From Pseudomonas wayambapalatensis (GTDB lineage Bacteria > Pseudomonadota > Gammaproteobacteria > Pseudomonadales > Pseudomonadaceae), in NCBI GenBank assembly GCA_014268975.2, contig CP077096.1:1448501-1512500 (forward strand): a stretch of 64,000 nucleotides of DNA. The letters are read 5' to 3'. Below the pieces are notes generated by a model that did no database searches, was not told the origin of the DNA, and was given only the letters and a program-made list of their open reading frames with translations. The first letter of the stretch is position 1. Each line of letters starts with the position of its first letter. This document shows positions 1 through 7,329 of this stretch, piece by piece. The translations under genes were made by a program, and so were the position numbers.

Positions 1-83
1 TTCTCTGCCGTTTCCGCGCGATAGAACTCCGTGTAAACCCGGTACTGACCTTGGATATCAAGTACAGCGATTTCTGGCCTCAT
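1..83 (-). CDS. phaG: PhaG, (R)-3-hydroxyacyl-ACP thioesterase/CoA transacylase (5' fragment)
   Basis: Only the first 27 codons are inside the window; the gene runs off the left edge. They read MRPEIAVLDIQGQYRVYTEF and onward, which I recognise as the N-terminus of P. putida PhaG, an alpha/beta hydrolase-fold enzyme that links de novo fatty acid synthesis to medium-chain polyhydroxyalkanoate (PHA) formation by taking 3-hydroxyacyl groups off ACP. The ATG at 83 is preceded by AGGAG about 8 bases upstream. No catalytic residue is visible in the fragment, so the call rests on N-terminal identity from memory. A homologue such as RhlA is possible but less likely. Confidence 0.75.
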   Translation of the reverse strand, partial: MRPEIAVLDIQGQYRVYTEFYRAETAE

Positions 84-536
84 GTCATCGACTCCTGGCG
101 CAAAAAGGGCACTCGCGTCATCTAGTGGCCTGCCCAGTCGTATCGATCGCTCGAAATGGCTGCGCAGAACCCTAGGGTGCACGTCCTATATGACAGGTAG
201 GCATTCGCCTTGAAGTGAAACCGGGGGGCCCAGTGCCGATCCCGGTTGCGCGGGTCGACGGGTATTGTTGTTGGCGGGCGATCTGCCGTGCCCCAGGGCA
301 TCGAGACCTTGGGTGGCCGGCAAAAGGCGTCTTGGACTCCATGAGTGACCGATGAGTCACATGAAGACTGACGAATTGGATTCAAGCAGCAGCGTGCAGA
401 TCGTGCAAGTGCCGCTCGGGGGATCTTTTGCGCAAAACCGCTGGGCGGTCGTTCTGGCGGTGCCCATGGGCCTGGGCCGGGGTTGCATCGCGGGCGTTTG
501 CCCGCGATGCACTTTCAGGCAGTTGCGGTGGGCGAA
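84..536. other. Non-coding gap upstream of phaG
   Basis: These 453 bases hold no convincing gene; the short open frames lack family resemblance and ribosome-binding sites. It should contain the phaG promoter on the minus strand. A weak candidate is TTCAAG (209-214) and TATAGG (185-190) read on the minus strand with an 18-base spacer. A dyad GTGAC-N6-GTCAC lies at 345-360, and a perfect 12-bp hairpin at 484-511 is listed separately. Confidence 0.5.
484..511. repeat. 12-bp hairpin downstream of the DUF4197 gene
   Basis: TGCATCGCGGGC (484-495) is perfectly complementary to GCCCGCGATGCA (500-511) around a GTTT loop. The core resembles the CGCGGGC stem of Pseudomonas REP elements. It sits 25 bases beyond the stop of the DUF4197 gene, so it could end that transcript, but there is no T-run on either strand. 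Confidence 0.5.
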
Positions 537-1223
537 TCAGAGTGCGCCGAACACTTTCTTGGCCAGGCTCGTCGCGGCTTGTGCCGGGTTCTGGCGGATA
601 CTCTGTTCTTGCTTGGCAATCATCTCGAACAGCCCGTCCAGGGCCTTTTCGGTCACGTAGTTCTCGATATTGGCGTCATCCTTGATCAGGCCCAGCCCCT
701 TGGCCTGGCCGGCGAAGCTGTTGTACTGCTGGGCCAGGCCGACCTTGTCGGTGGCCTGCTTGACGATGGGCAGGAACTTGGCGCGAATCTGCTCGCGGCT
801 GCTCTTGTTCAGGTACTGGGTGGCCGAATCCTGGCCACCGCTGAGGATGCCCTTGGCGTCGGTCACGGTCATCTTTTTCACCGCATCCACGAGAATCGCC
901 TGGGCTTGTGGCACGGCAGCTTCGGCGGCCTTGTTCATGCTGGTTTCCAGGGCGTCGACCTGATCGCCCTTGCCAAACATCTTCATCGCCTTGGCGGCCT
1001 TGCCCAGGTTGCCGGGCAGTTCGATGCGCACGTCCGGGTTGTTGTTGAAGCCGCCGGGGGTGCTCAGCTGTTTGACGGCGATCTGCGCGCCCTGAGTCAG
1101 AGCGTCCTTGAGGCCGGCGGAGGCGTCGCTCTGGGACAGGTCGCCAAGCGACAGGGCCAGGGCGCTGGCCGACAGCAGCAGGCCGGCGCACAGGGTGGTG
1201 AAGCGCAAGGAGGAGCGAATCAT
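537..1223 (-). CDS. DUF4197 family exported protein
   Basis: The 228-residue product starts with a clear Sec signal (MIRSSLRFTTLCAGLLLSAS, cleavage near residues 22-25) and continues with an alanine- and lysine-rich helical domain typical of DUF4197 proteins. The family is common in proteobacteria, is predicted to be periplasmic and has no known function. It lies 33 bp downstream of the YbaY-like lipoprotein gene on the same strand, so the two may be co-transcribed. No catalytic motif is seen. Confidence 0.75.
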   Translation of the reverse strand: MIRSSLRFTTLCAGLLLSASALALSLGDLSQSDASAGLKDALTQGAQIAVKQLSTPGGFNNNPDVRIELPGNLGKAAKAMKMFGKGDQVDALETSMNKAAEAAVPQAQAILVDAVKKMTVTDAKGILSGGQDSATQYLNKSSREQIRAKFLPIVKQATDKVGLAQQYNSFAGQAKGLGLIKDDANIENYVTEKALDGLFEMIAKQEQSIRQNPAQAATSLAKKVFGAL

Positions 1224-1256
1224 GAAGACTTCCTTATGGGCAGAAATGAAGCGGGA

Positions 1257-1655
1257 TCAACGTACTTGATCGACCTTGATCCGCACAGGTTGCGGGTCGC
1301 TGCCGTCGAGTCGGACGCTGTGGTGTTCGGTGTTGATGAACAGCAGCTTGCCATCGAGTTCGATGCGGGCGCTGACGGCGTAGCGATGGCCCGGCTGGAC
1401 CTTGGCCGGATCGTAGCTGAGCTGGAACGGCAGTGGCACGTTGCCCTTGACCGGCCCGGACTGGCTGGCGAGGGTGACGGCCGGGGCGTCCATCAGCGAG
1501 ACGTCCTGCAGGCTCACGCTGAGCGTGGCGGCAGGCGGCAGGGCAATGCGCTGCAGGTAGAAGACTTCGCCTTCCAGACTGGCCTGGTGCGGCGTGGTAT
1601 GGCTGGAGCAGGCTGTGAGCAGGGTGGCGCAGCACAGCGTGAGAAGTTTTTTCAT
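1257..1655 (-). CDS. YbaY-family lipoprotein
   Basis: The 132-residue product opens with a lipoprotein signal, MKKLLTLCCATLLTACSS; the lipobox is LTAC with Cys16 as the lipidated residue. The mature part is a single beta-rich domain (LEGEVFYLQRIALPPAATLS...) of the YbaY/YscW-like family (Lipoprotein_15), repeated in many pseudomonads. Residue +2 is Ser, so outer-membrane sorting is expected. The molecular role is unknown. It lies downstream of plsB with a REP pair between them and 33 bp before the DUF4197 gene. Confidence 0.75.
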   Translation of the reverse strand: MKKLLTLCCATLLTACSSHTTPHQASLEGEVFYLQRIALPPAATLSVSLQDVSLMDAPAVTLASQSGPVKGNVPLPFQLSYDPAKVQPGHRYAVSARIELDGKLLFINTEHHSVRLDGSDPQPVRIKVDQVR

Positions 1656-1772
1656 GGAATCTCCGCAGTCCTTGGCGTGGGCTTGTGGCCGACCACTGGG
1701 ACTTTAGCGCAATGGCGGGTGGGGAAGGAAATCTGTCCGGTGCTCGGCACGCTGCTCGGAACATTTGCCGCG

Positions 1773-1838
1773 CCGGCCTTTTCGCGGGCAAGCCCGCTCC
1801 CACAAAGTTTTGCAGGGGGGCTTGCCTGCGAAAAGGCC
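1773..1838. repeat. REP pair (BIME-like) downstream of plsB
   Basis: A P. putida-type REP starts at CCGGCCTTTTCGCGGGCAAG and continues to the CCCACA near 1803. A second, degenerate copy in the opposite orientation follows (about 1813-1838, ending CGAAAAGGCC). Together they can fold into a large stem in the transcript leaving plsB. Such elements are scattered in hundreds of copies in P. putida genomes. Confidence 0.8.
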
Positions 1839-1847
1839 AACTCTGGA

Positions 1848-4334
1848 TCAGACGATAGCCTGTTCTGCGGTGTCGTCCCTATGCAGCGCCACCTGTCGGA
1901 TCGACAAGCGCAGCTCCGCCGACAGCACCCGCTTGGCGACGCCTTCGGCCAGCTCGGCGAGTTTGTCGTGGTAGCCAAGCTTGCCATTGCCATCCGGCAG
2001 CAGCACGCCTTCGTGCACCAGGGTCTGGATGAAGTGGCGGAACAGGGTCTTGTCGAAGAACTCCGGGGCATTGAGCCCATGCAGGATCGACAGGCGCTGG
2101 GCCATCATCACGCACAGGTCTTCCAGTTCCTCGGCGTTCAGGCTGTGCTGACCACTGTTGAGCAGCAGCGAGGTGGCCATGTAGAAACGCTGTAGCGTCT
2201 GGGTGATGGCGCGGGCCAGCAGAGTGAGCAGCACGAACTGGCGCGAGCTCGGCGCCGGACGCAGGTACACGCCGTTCTCGAAGCGCAGCAGGCCTTGCTC
2301 GACCAGCGCGCCCAGCCATTGGTCGATGGCCTCGTCGAGTTGCTCCGGTGTCCAGCGCAAGAACAGTTCGGCCTGCAGGTAGGGGTACAGCGCCTGAACA
2401 TATTGCCCCACCAGTTCGCGACTCATCCGCGAGCTGCTGAGGAAGAAACTTGCCAGCAGCGCCGGCAGGGCGAAGATGTGCAGGACGTTGTTGCGGTAAT
2501 AGGTCATCAGCACCGCATTGGCTTCGTCCAGATAGAGGATGCGCCCGAGGGCGTCCTTCTGTTCGGCCAGCAACTCCATGCCCCTGACATGTTCGATCAG
2601 CGCCTTGCCGTCACCTTCGGGCAAGGTCACGTGGCTCGAATAGGGCACTTGGCGCAACAGGGCCAGGTAGAGGTCGAGCACGCGAACCAGGGCGCGTTCG
2701 TCGAGGGCCAGGCGGCTGGTCGAGAGCAGCGCCAGGGCCACCAGGTTGACCGGGTTGATGGCTGCCGCCCCGTTCAGGTGCTGGGCGACCGTCTGGCCCA
2801 GGCGGGTGGTGGTGTCGTTGAGCCAGGCCGGGCGGAACTGCGGGGCAAGGTCTTGCTCGCGCCAGCCTGGTTGCTGCTGGTCCAAAAACGCGCCCAGGCG
2901 GATCGGTTCGCCGAAGTTGACGTAGACCTGGCCGAAGCGCTGCTTGAGGGCGCCGATGACCTTGAAGATGTCGAAGATCGACTCTTTCTTCTTGCTCGCA
3001 CCGCGCAGCTCACCCAGGTAGGTACGGCCTTCGAGCACGCGTTCATAGCCGATGTAGACCGGCACGAAGACGATCGGCGTGCGCGAGGAACGCAGGAAGC
3101 TGCGCAGGGTGATCGCCAGCATGCCCGGGCGTGGCTGCAGCATGCGCCCGGTGCGCGAGCGTCCGCCCTCGACGAAGTACTCCACCGGGAAACCCTTGGT
3201 GAACAAGGTGTGCAGGTACTCATTGAACACCGCGGTGTACAGCGGGTTGCCCTTGAACGTGCGGCGCATGAAGAACGCACCGCCGCGGCGCAACAGACCG
3301 CCGATCACCGGCATGTTGAGGTTGATGCCGGCAGCGATGTGCGGCGGCGTCAGGCCATTGCGGAACAACAGGTACGACAGCAGCAAGTAGTCGATGTGGC
3401 TGCGATGGCACGGCACGTAGATCACCTCGTGGCCCGGTGCGATGCCTTGCACCTGCTCGATGTGGTTGACCTTGATGCCGTCGTAGATCTTGTTCCAGAA
3501 CCAACTCAGCACCACTTCCAGGAAGCGGATCGCGGTGTAGGTGTAGTCCGAGGCGATCTCGTTGCCGTAGTGCAGCGCCTTGGCCTCGGCCTTGGCGTAG
3601 GGGATCTTCTCGCGCTCGGCCTCATCGCTGATCGCCTGGCGCACCAGCGGGTCATGGACCAGGCCTTTGACCAGGTTGCGCCGGTGCGAGATGTCCGGCC
3701 CGATCACCGCGGTCTTCAGGTTGCGAAAATGCACGCGAAGCAGGCGTTGGGCCATGCGCACGGTGCGTTCCTGGCCCTTGTTTTGCTGCACCAGTTCACG
3801 CAAGTGGATCGGCGCGGAGAACTGCACGCGGGTCTTGCGACCAAGGATCAAGACACTGAGCAGGCGGCGCAGACGACCGGTGACCGCCCAGCTGTCGGCG
3901 AACAACAGTTTCCACGGGCTGGATTCGCTGGCCGGGGTCTGCCCCCAGAACACGCTGACCGGAATGATCTGCGCATCCTCTTCGGCATGCTCGCCGATCG
4001 CCTCGATCAGGCGCTCCAGGGTGGGGGGCGCGCCGCGTTTGTCCTGGCGGCCTAGCCAGTCCGGGTCTGGCGTGAGGTAGAAGAACGCCGCAGGTTCGTG
4101 CAGCGGTTCGACGGCAACGGGCAGTATGGGGCGTGGCAGCCCCGCCTTGGTGCACTCGCGGTCGACCACCGCCAGATCAGTGAGCGACGGCGAGGGCAGG
4201 GCATAGAACACCGGGCGGCTGCGGTCGAGCTTGAGCGTCAGCGAGGACTGGTTGATGGTTTCGGAGCGCACCCACAGGTAGAGCACGCGACGCAGGGCGC
4301 CGAAGATTAGGCGGCGCAGGGGGGAACGGGTCAT
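1848..4334 (-). CDS. plsB: Glycerol-3-phosphate 1-O-acyltransferase PlsB
   Basis: PlsB is the inner-membrane enzyme that acylates sn-glycerol-3-phosphate at position 1, the first step of phospholipid synthesis. At 828 residues it has the usual family length. The acyltransferase HX4D motif is visible as [13 protein letters not shown] near residue 310, followed by the glycerol-phosphate-binding stretch [11 protein letters not shown] and by the block [13 protein letters not shown]. The gene stands alone on the minus strand; its 231-bp upstream gap is shared with the divergent cold-shock gene. The start MTRSPLRR is the first in-frame ATG. Confidence 0.95.
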   Translation of the reverse strand: MTRSPLRRLIFGALRRVLYLWVRSETINQSSLTLKLDRSRPVFYALPSPSLTDLAVVDRECTKAGLPRPILPVAVEPLHEPAAFFYLTPDPDWLGRQDKRGAPPTLERLIEAIGEHAEEDAQIIPVSVFWGQTPASESSPWKLLFADSWAVTGRLRRLLSVLILGRKTRVQFSAPIHLRELVQQNKGQERTVRMAQRLLRVHFRNLKTAVIGPDISHRRNLVKGLVHDPLVRQAISDEAEREKIPYAKAEAKALHYGNEIASDYTYTAIRFLEVVLSWFWNKIYDGIKVNHIEQVQGIAPGHEVIYVPCHRSHIDYLLLSYLLFRNGLTPPHIAAGINLNMPVIGGLLRRGGAFFMRRTFKGNPLYTAVFNEYLHTLFTKGFPVEYFVEGGRSRTGRMLQPRPGMLAITLRSFLRSSRTPIVFVPVYIGYERVLEGRTYLGELRGASKKKESIFDIFKVIGALKQRFGQVYVNFGEPIRLGAFLDQQQPGWREQDLAPQFRPAWLNDTTTRLGQTVAQHLNGAAAINPVNLVALALLSTSRLALDERALVRVLDLYLALLRQVPYSSHVTLPEGDGKALIEHVRGMELLAEQKDALGRILYLDEANAVLMTYYRNNVLHIFALPALLASFFLSSSRMSRELVGQYVQALYPYLQAELFLRWTPEQLDEAIDQWLGALVEQGLLRFENGVYLRPAPSSRQFVLLTLLARAITQTLQRFYMATSLLLNSGQHSLNAEELEDLCVMMAQRLSILHGLNAPEFFDKTLFRHFIQTLVHEGVLLPDGNGKLGYHDKLAELAEGVAKRVLSAELRLSIRQVALHRDDTAEQAIV

Positions 4335-4501
4335 GGGGTGTTTGCCCTGGAAAATGTATCAGGTGATATACCAGCAAGTTAGGCTGCTGTATCTGCATAA
4401 GTTCAGCAAAAATCGTCCATCCACAGACCCGTCATCAATTTTTTTTGTTCTCTGTCATATACTCGGTCCGCACCTTGCAGGAAATTTCCTCAAGCAGTGT
4501 C

Positions 4502-4525
4502 GGCACAGGGAGGAGACCCTGTGCC
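4502..4525 (+). promoter_or_regulatory. Hairpin with AGGAGA loop in the cold-shock gene leader
   Basis: GGCACAGGG (4502-4510) pairs perfectly with CCCTGTGCC (4517-4525), leaving AGGAGA as the loop. It sits 40 bases before the start codon of the cold-shock gene, downstream of a -10-like TATACT (4458-4463). A GGA in a hairpin loop is the classic RsmA/CsrA recognition feature, so post-transcriptional control is possible. The structure is seen; the function is inferred. Confidence 0.45.
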
Positions 4526-4565
4526 TGCAAGGCGATCTTCAAAATAAAAATCCGGAGTGTTTCAG

Positions 4566-4775
4566 ATGTCGTCTCGTGAGACTGGGAATGTGAAGTGGTT
4601 CAACGATGCCAAGGGTTTTGGCTTCATTCAGCGCGACGGGGGAGCGGATGTGTTCGTCCACTATCGTGCGATCCGCGGTGAGGGGCATCGTACCCTGGTC
4701 GAGGGACAGCAGGTGGAGTACTCCCTGGTGCAGGGCCAGAAAGGCCTGCAGGCAGAGGACGTGGTCGGTCTCTGA
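4566..4775 (+). CDS. Cold-shock domain protein (CspD/CspA family)
   Basis: A 69-residue single cold-shock domain that binds single-stranded RNA or DNA as a chaperone. Both nucleic-acid motifs are present: RNP1 KGFGFI (residues 16-21) and RNP2 VFVHY (29-33). The ATG at 4566 is preceded by CGGAG with about 9 bases spacing; an in-frame GTG three codons earlier is not supported. The 231-bp upstream gap carries an AT-rich tract and a stable hairpin, as expected of a regulated cold-shock leader. The position next to rlmA and dapE matches PA1159 in P. aeruginosa. Confidence 0.93.
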   Translation: MSSRETGNVKWFNDAKGFGFIQRDGGADVFVHYRAIRGEGHRTLVEGQQVEYSLVQGQKGLQAEDVVGL

Positions 4776-4839
4776 CACGTAGTCGGCACGCTTCAAGCTG
4801 CAGGTTGTCCGTGGAACTTGCAGCCTGATGCGAGCTTTT

Positions 4840-5217
4840 TCAGCTGGTGCGCCAGGTGATTTCCTCTTCACCGTCGGCGCTGATGCGGATCCAGCGATCG
4901 GCATCCTCTTCACCATCTTCCTCGACCCAACTGCCCGGCGCGCAGCGCACTTCGACCTCGAGCGCAGCGAAGGCGGCACGGGCGCAAGCAACGTCATCGG
5001 CCCACGGTGTCTGATCGCTTTCCAGGTACAGGCTGTTCCATTTCCCTACAGCCTTGGGTAACCAAGTGACCGGAATGTTACCGGCTGTGCACTTGAAGGT
5101 CTGGCCTTTCTGTTTCCATTCGCTGCATGGGCCCAGGGCCTGGGTCAGCCAGTCGGCGATCTGCTTGTGATCGACGTCGGCGTCCTTGAGGTAGATCTCG
5201 ATATCGGGTTGGCGCAT
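4840..5217 (-). CDS. Conserved hypothetical protein
   Basis: A 125-residue soluble acidic protein (MRQPDIEIYLKDADVDHKQI...) with two or three Cys and many Trp, no signal peptide and no membrane segment. I do not recognise a named domain. The start at 5217 is chosen because CGGAG lies 9 bases upstream and similarity-like sequence begins there; an upstream in-frame start at 5262 would overlap rlmA. It follows rlmA by 19 bp and is probably the last gene of the ndvB-dapE-rlmA group, at the position of PA1160. Confidence 0.7.
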   Translation of the reverse strand: MRQPDIEIYLKDADVDHKQIADWLTQALGPCSEWKQKGQTFKCTAGNIPVTWLPKAVGKWNSLYLESDQTPWADDVACARAAFAALEVEVRCAPGSWVEEDGEEDADRWIRISADGEEEITWRTS

Positions 5218-5236
5218 TTCAGGGCTCCGGGTGTGC

Positions 5237-6049
5237 TCAGTCTTGGCGCACGAAATAGTCATAACGCATGGAAACCGTGACGTCGAACGGCTCAGGCTGC
5301 TCGATCACGCGGGCACGTTTCTCGGCGCTGGCGCGCCAGCCGTGCGGGGTCATGGCCAGCAGGTCCGCGCGGGCTTTGGCCTCGCTCAGTGTCAGGGTGA
5401 ACTCGAGCACCTCGCCGTGGGCCTGCTGCATGCCGTCGGGGACCAAGGCCAGGTGCTTGTCGTCGGCGTAGTAGCGCACTTCATCGTAGAGCATCTGGCG
5501 CAGCTCCATCAGGTGGCCGCTGGTCGGTCCGACCCGCATCAGGCCGCCACCCGGGGCGAGCAGGCGCTTGGCTTCGGCCCAATCCAGCGGGCTGAAGACA
5601 CTGGCGATGAAGTTGCAGCTGGCGTCCGCCATCGGCACGCGAGCCATGCTGGCGACCATCCAGGTCAACTGCGGTGCGCGGCGGCAGGCCCGCTTGACCG
5701 CCTCGCGGGAGATGTCCAGGGCATAGCCGTCTGCCGTAGGTAGCGCCTGGGCGATCTGCGCGGTGTAGTAACCCTCGCCGCAGCCGATATCGAGCCAGGC
5801 GCTGGGCTGGCGTGCTGCGGCCAGTTGCGCCAGGCGCGCGGCCACCGGGGCGTAGTGACCGGCGTCGAGGAAGTCGCGACGAGCCTCGACCATGGCCTGG
5901 TTGTCGCCCGGGTCGCGGCTGTTCTTGTGCTGCACCGGCAGCAGGTTCAGGTAGCCCTGGCGGGCGCGGTCGAAGCGGTGGCCGGCAGGGCAGGCCACAC
6001 CGTTGTCGAGCTGCGTCAGGGGCGCCTGGCAGAGGGGGCAGGCAAGCAT
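5237..6049 (-). CDS. rlmA: 23S rRNA (guanine-N1)-methyltransferase RlmA
   Basis: A 270-residue SAM-dependent methyltransferase expected to make m1G745 in 23S rRNA helix 35. The N-terminal zinc site is visible as C4, C7, C20 and H24 ([11 protein letters not shown]...ACPAGH), and the SAM-binding motif I as LDIGCGEGYYT near residue 87. The ATG overlaps the dapE stop codon by one base (TGATG), so it is translationally coupled to dapE. Confidence 0.88.
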   Translation of the reverse strand: MLACPLCQAPLTQLDNGVACPAGHRFDRARQGYLNLLPVQHKNSRDPGDNQAMVEARRDFLDAGHYAPVAARLAQLAAARQPSAWLDIGCGEGYYTAQIAQALPTADGYALDISREAVKRACRRAPQLTWMVASMARVPMADASCNFIASVFSPLDWAEAKRLLAPGGGLMRVGPTSGHLMELRQMLYDEVRYYADDKHLALVPDGMQQAHGEVLEFTLTLSEAKARADLLAMTPHGWRASAEKRARVIEQPEPFDVTVSMRYDYFVRQD

Positions 6050-7200
6050 CAGGCGAGCAACCGCACCAGGGTCTGGTAATAGATTTCGGTCAGCAGGTCC
6101 AGGTCGCTGGCCAGGATACGCTCGTCCACCTGGTGGATGGTGGCGTTGACCGGGCCCAGTTCGACCACCTGGGTGCCCAGGGTGGCAATGAAACGGCCAT
6201 CGGAGGTGCCGCCGCTGGTGGACGGCTGGGTGTCGCGACCGGTGACGGCCTTGATGCTCGATGACACCGCATCGAGCAGTTCACCTGGTTCGGTGAGGAA
6301 CGGCAGGCCCGACAGCGCCCAGTCGATCGACCAGTCCAGCTGGTGCTTGTCGAGGATTGCCGCCACCCGCTGTTGCAGGCCTTCGACAGTCGACTCGGTG
6401 GAGAAACGGAAGTTGAACAGCGCGACCAGGTCGCCCGGGACCACGTTGGTGGCGCCGGTGCCGGAGTTGAGGTTGGAGATCTGGAAGCTGGTCGGCGGGA
6501 AGAAGGCATTGCCCTCGTCCCAGTGCTCGGCAGCCAGTTCCGCCAGGGCCGGCGCGGCCAGGTGGATCGGGTTGCGGGCCAGGTGCGGGTAGGCCACGTG
6601 GCCCTGCTTGCCGCGCACGGTCAGCTTGGCGCCGAGCGAGCCGCGACGGCCGTTCTTGACCACGTCCCCGAGCAGCGTGGTGCTCGACGGCTCGCCGACG
6701 ATGCACCAGTCCAGGCGCTCGTTGCGGGCCTTGAGCAACTCCACCACAGCCTTGGTGCCGTGATGCGCCGGACCTTCCTCGTCGCTGGTGATGAGGAAGG
6801 CAATCTTGCCGCGGTGGTCGGGGTGATCGTTCACGAAGCGCTCGCTGGCGATGACCATCGAGGCCAGGCTGCCCTTCATGTCGGCAGCGCCGCGGCCGCA
6901 GAGCATGCCGTCGGCGTCGATCAGCGCGTCGAAAGGCTCATGCTGCCATTGCTGCACGGGGCCGGTGGGCACCACGTCGGTATGACCCGCGAAGCACAGC
7001 ACCGGACCGTCCTGGTTGCCATGGGTGGCCCAGAAGTTGTCGACGTCCTCGAAGCGCATCGGCTCGAGCTGGAAGCCGACGGCACCCAGGCGGTTCATCA
7101 TCAGGGTCTGGCAGTCGGCATCGACCGGCGTCACCGAGGGGCGACGGATCAGGTCGCAGGCCAGTTGAAGGGTAGGCGAGAGCTCGGCTGGGGCCGTCAT
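6049..7200 (-). CDS. dapE: Succinyl-diaminopimelate desuccinylase DapE
   Basis: A 383-residue M20-family zinc hydrolase that removes succinate from N-succinyl-LL-diaminopimelate in lysine and peptidoglycan-precursor synthesis. Metal ligands and the catalytic glutamate are visible in [12 protein letters not shown], in the [10 protein letters not shown] block and in [13 protein letters not shown]; the final ligand His is in [10 protein letters not shown]. dapD and dapC, the two preceding enzymes of the same branch, are also in this window but in other transcription units. It overlaps rlmA by one base. Confidence 0.96.
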   Translation of the reverse strand: MTAPAELSPTLQLACDLIRRPSVTPVDADCQTLMMNRLGAVGFQLEPMRFEDVDNFWATHGNQDGPVLCFAGHTDVVPTGPVQQWQHEPFDALIDADGMLCGRGAADMKGSLASMVIASERFVNDHPDHRGKIAFLITSDEEGPAHHGTKAVVELLKARNERLDWCIVGEPSSTTLLGDVVKNGRRGSLGAKLTVRGKQGHVAYPHLARNPIHLAAPALAELAAEHWDEGNAFFPPTSFQISNLNSGTGATNVVPGDLVALFNFRFSTESTVEGLQQRVAAILDKHQLDWSIDWALSGLPFLTEPGELLDAVSSSIKAVTGRDTQPSTSGGTSDGRFIATLGTQVVELGPVNATIHQVDERILASDLDLLTEIYYQTLVRLLA

Positions 7201-7274
7201 GGGGGACTCCGGGGCAAGGCAAGGCGGGAAATCTGAGGGGCGTTATCTTATATCAAATGATTTCAGGCTTCACG

Positions 7275-7322
7275 GCCCATTCGCCGGCAAGTCGCAGCGG
7301 CGAATGGGCTGCGAAGCAGCCC
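7275..7322. terminator. Overlapping alternative hairpins 3' of ndvB
   Basis: A 12-bp stem (GCCCATTCGCCG at 7275-7286 with its complement at 7298-7309) and a 7-bp stem (GGGCTGC at 7306-7312 with GCAGCCC at 7316-7322) share bases 7306-7309 and so exclude each other. On the minus strand they follow the ndvB stop at once, and the smaller one, with a TTC loop, is the likely transcript end. There is no long T-run. Confidence 0.5.
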
Positions 7323-7329
7323 GGCTACA

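Noticed and set aside
3..125. Plus-strand frame open from the left edge to a TAG at 123-125
   Set aside because: It is antisense to the recognisable PhaG N-terminus, and its translation resembles nothing known.
122..385. 87-codon frame on the minus strand upstream of phaG
   Set aside because: No ribosome-binding site, no family resemblance, and it lies in the expected phaG promoter region.
483..2195. Long open frame (570 codons) on the plus strand opposite DUF4197 and YbaY-like genes
   Set aside because: It is antisense to two genes with clear signal peptides; the composition is typical of the mirror frame in high-GC DNA and it has no family resemblance.
2295..4055. 586-codon open frame opposite plsB
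   Set aside because: Shadow frame of plsB: it is rich in H, Q, V and D as expected of antisense GC-rich codons.
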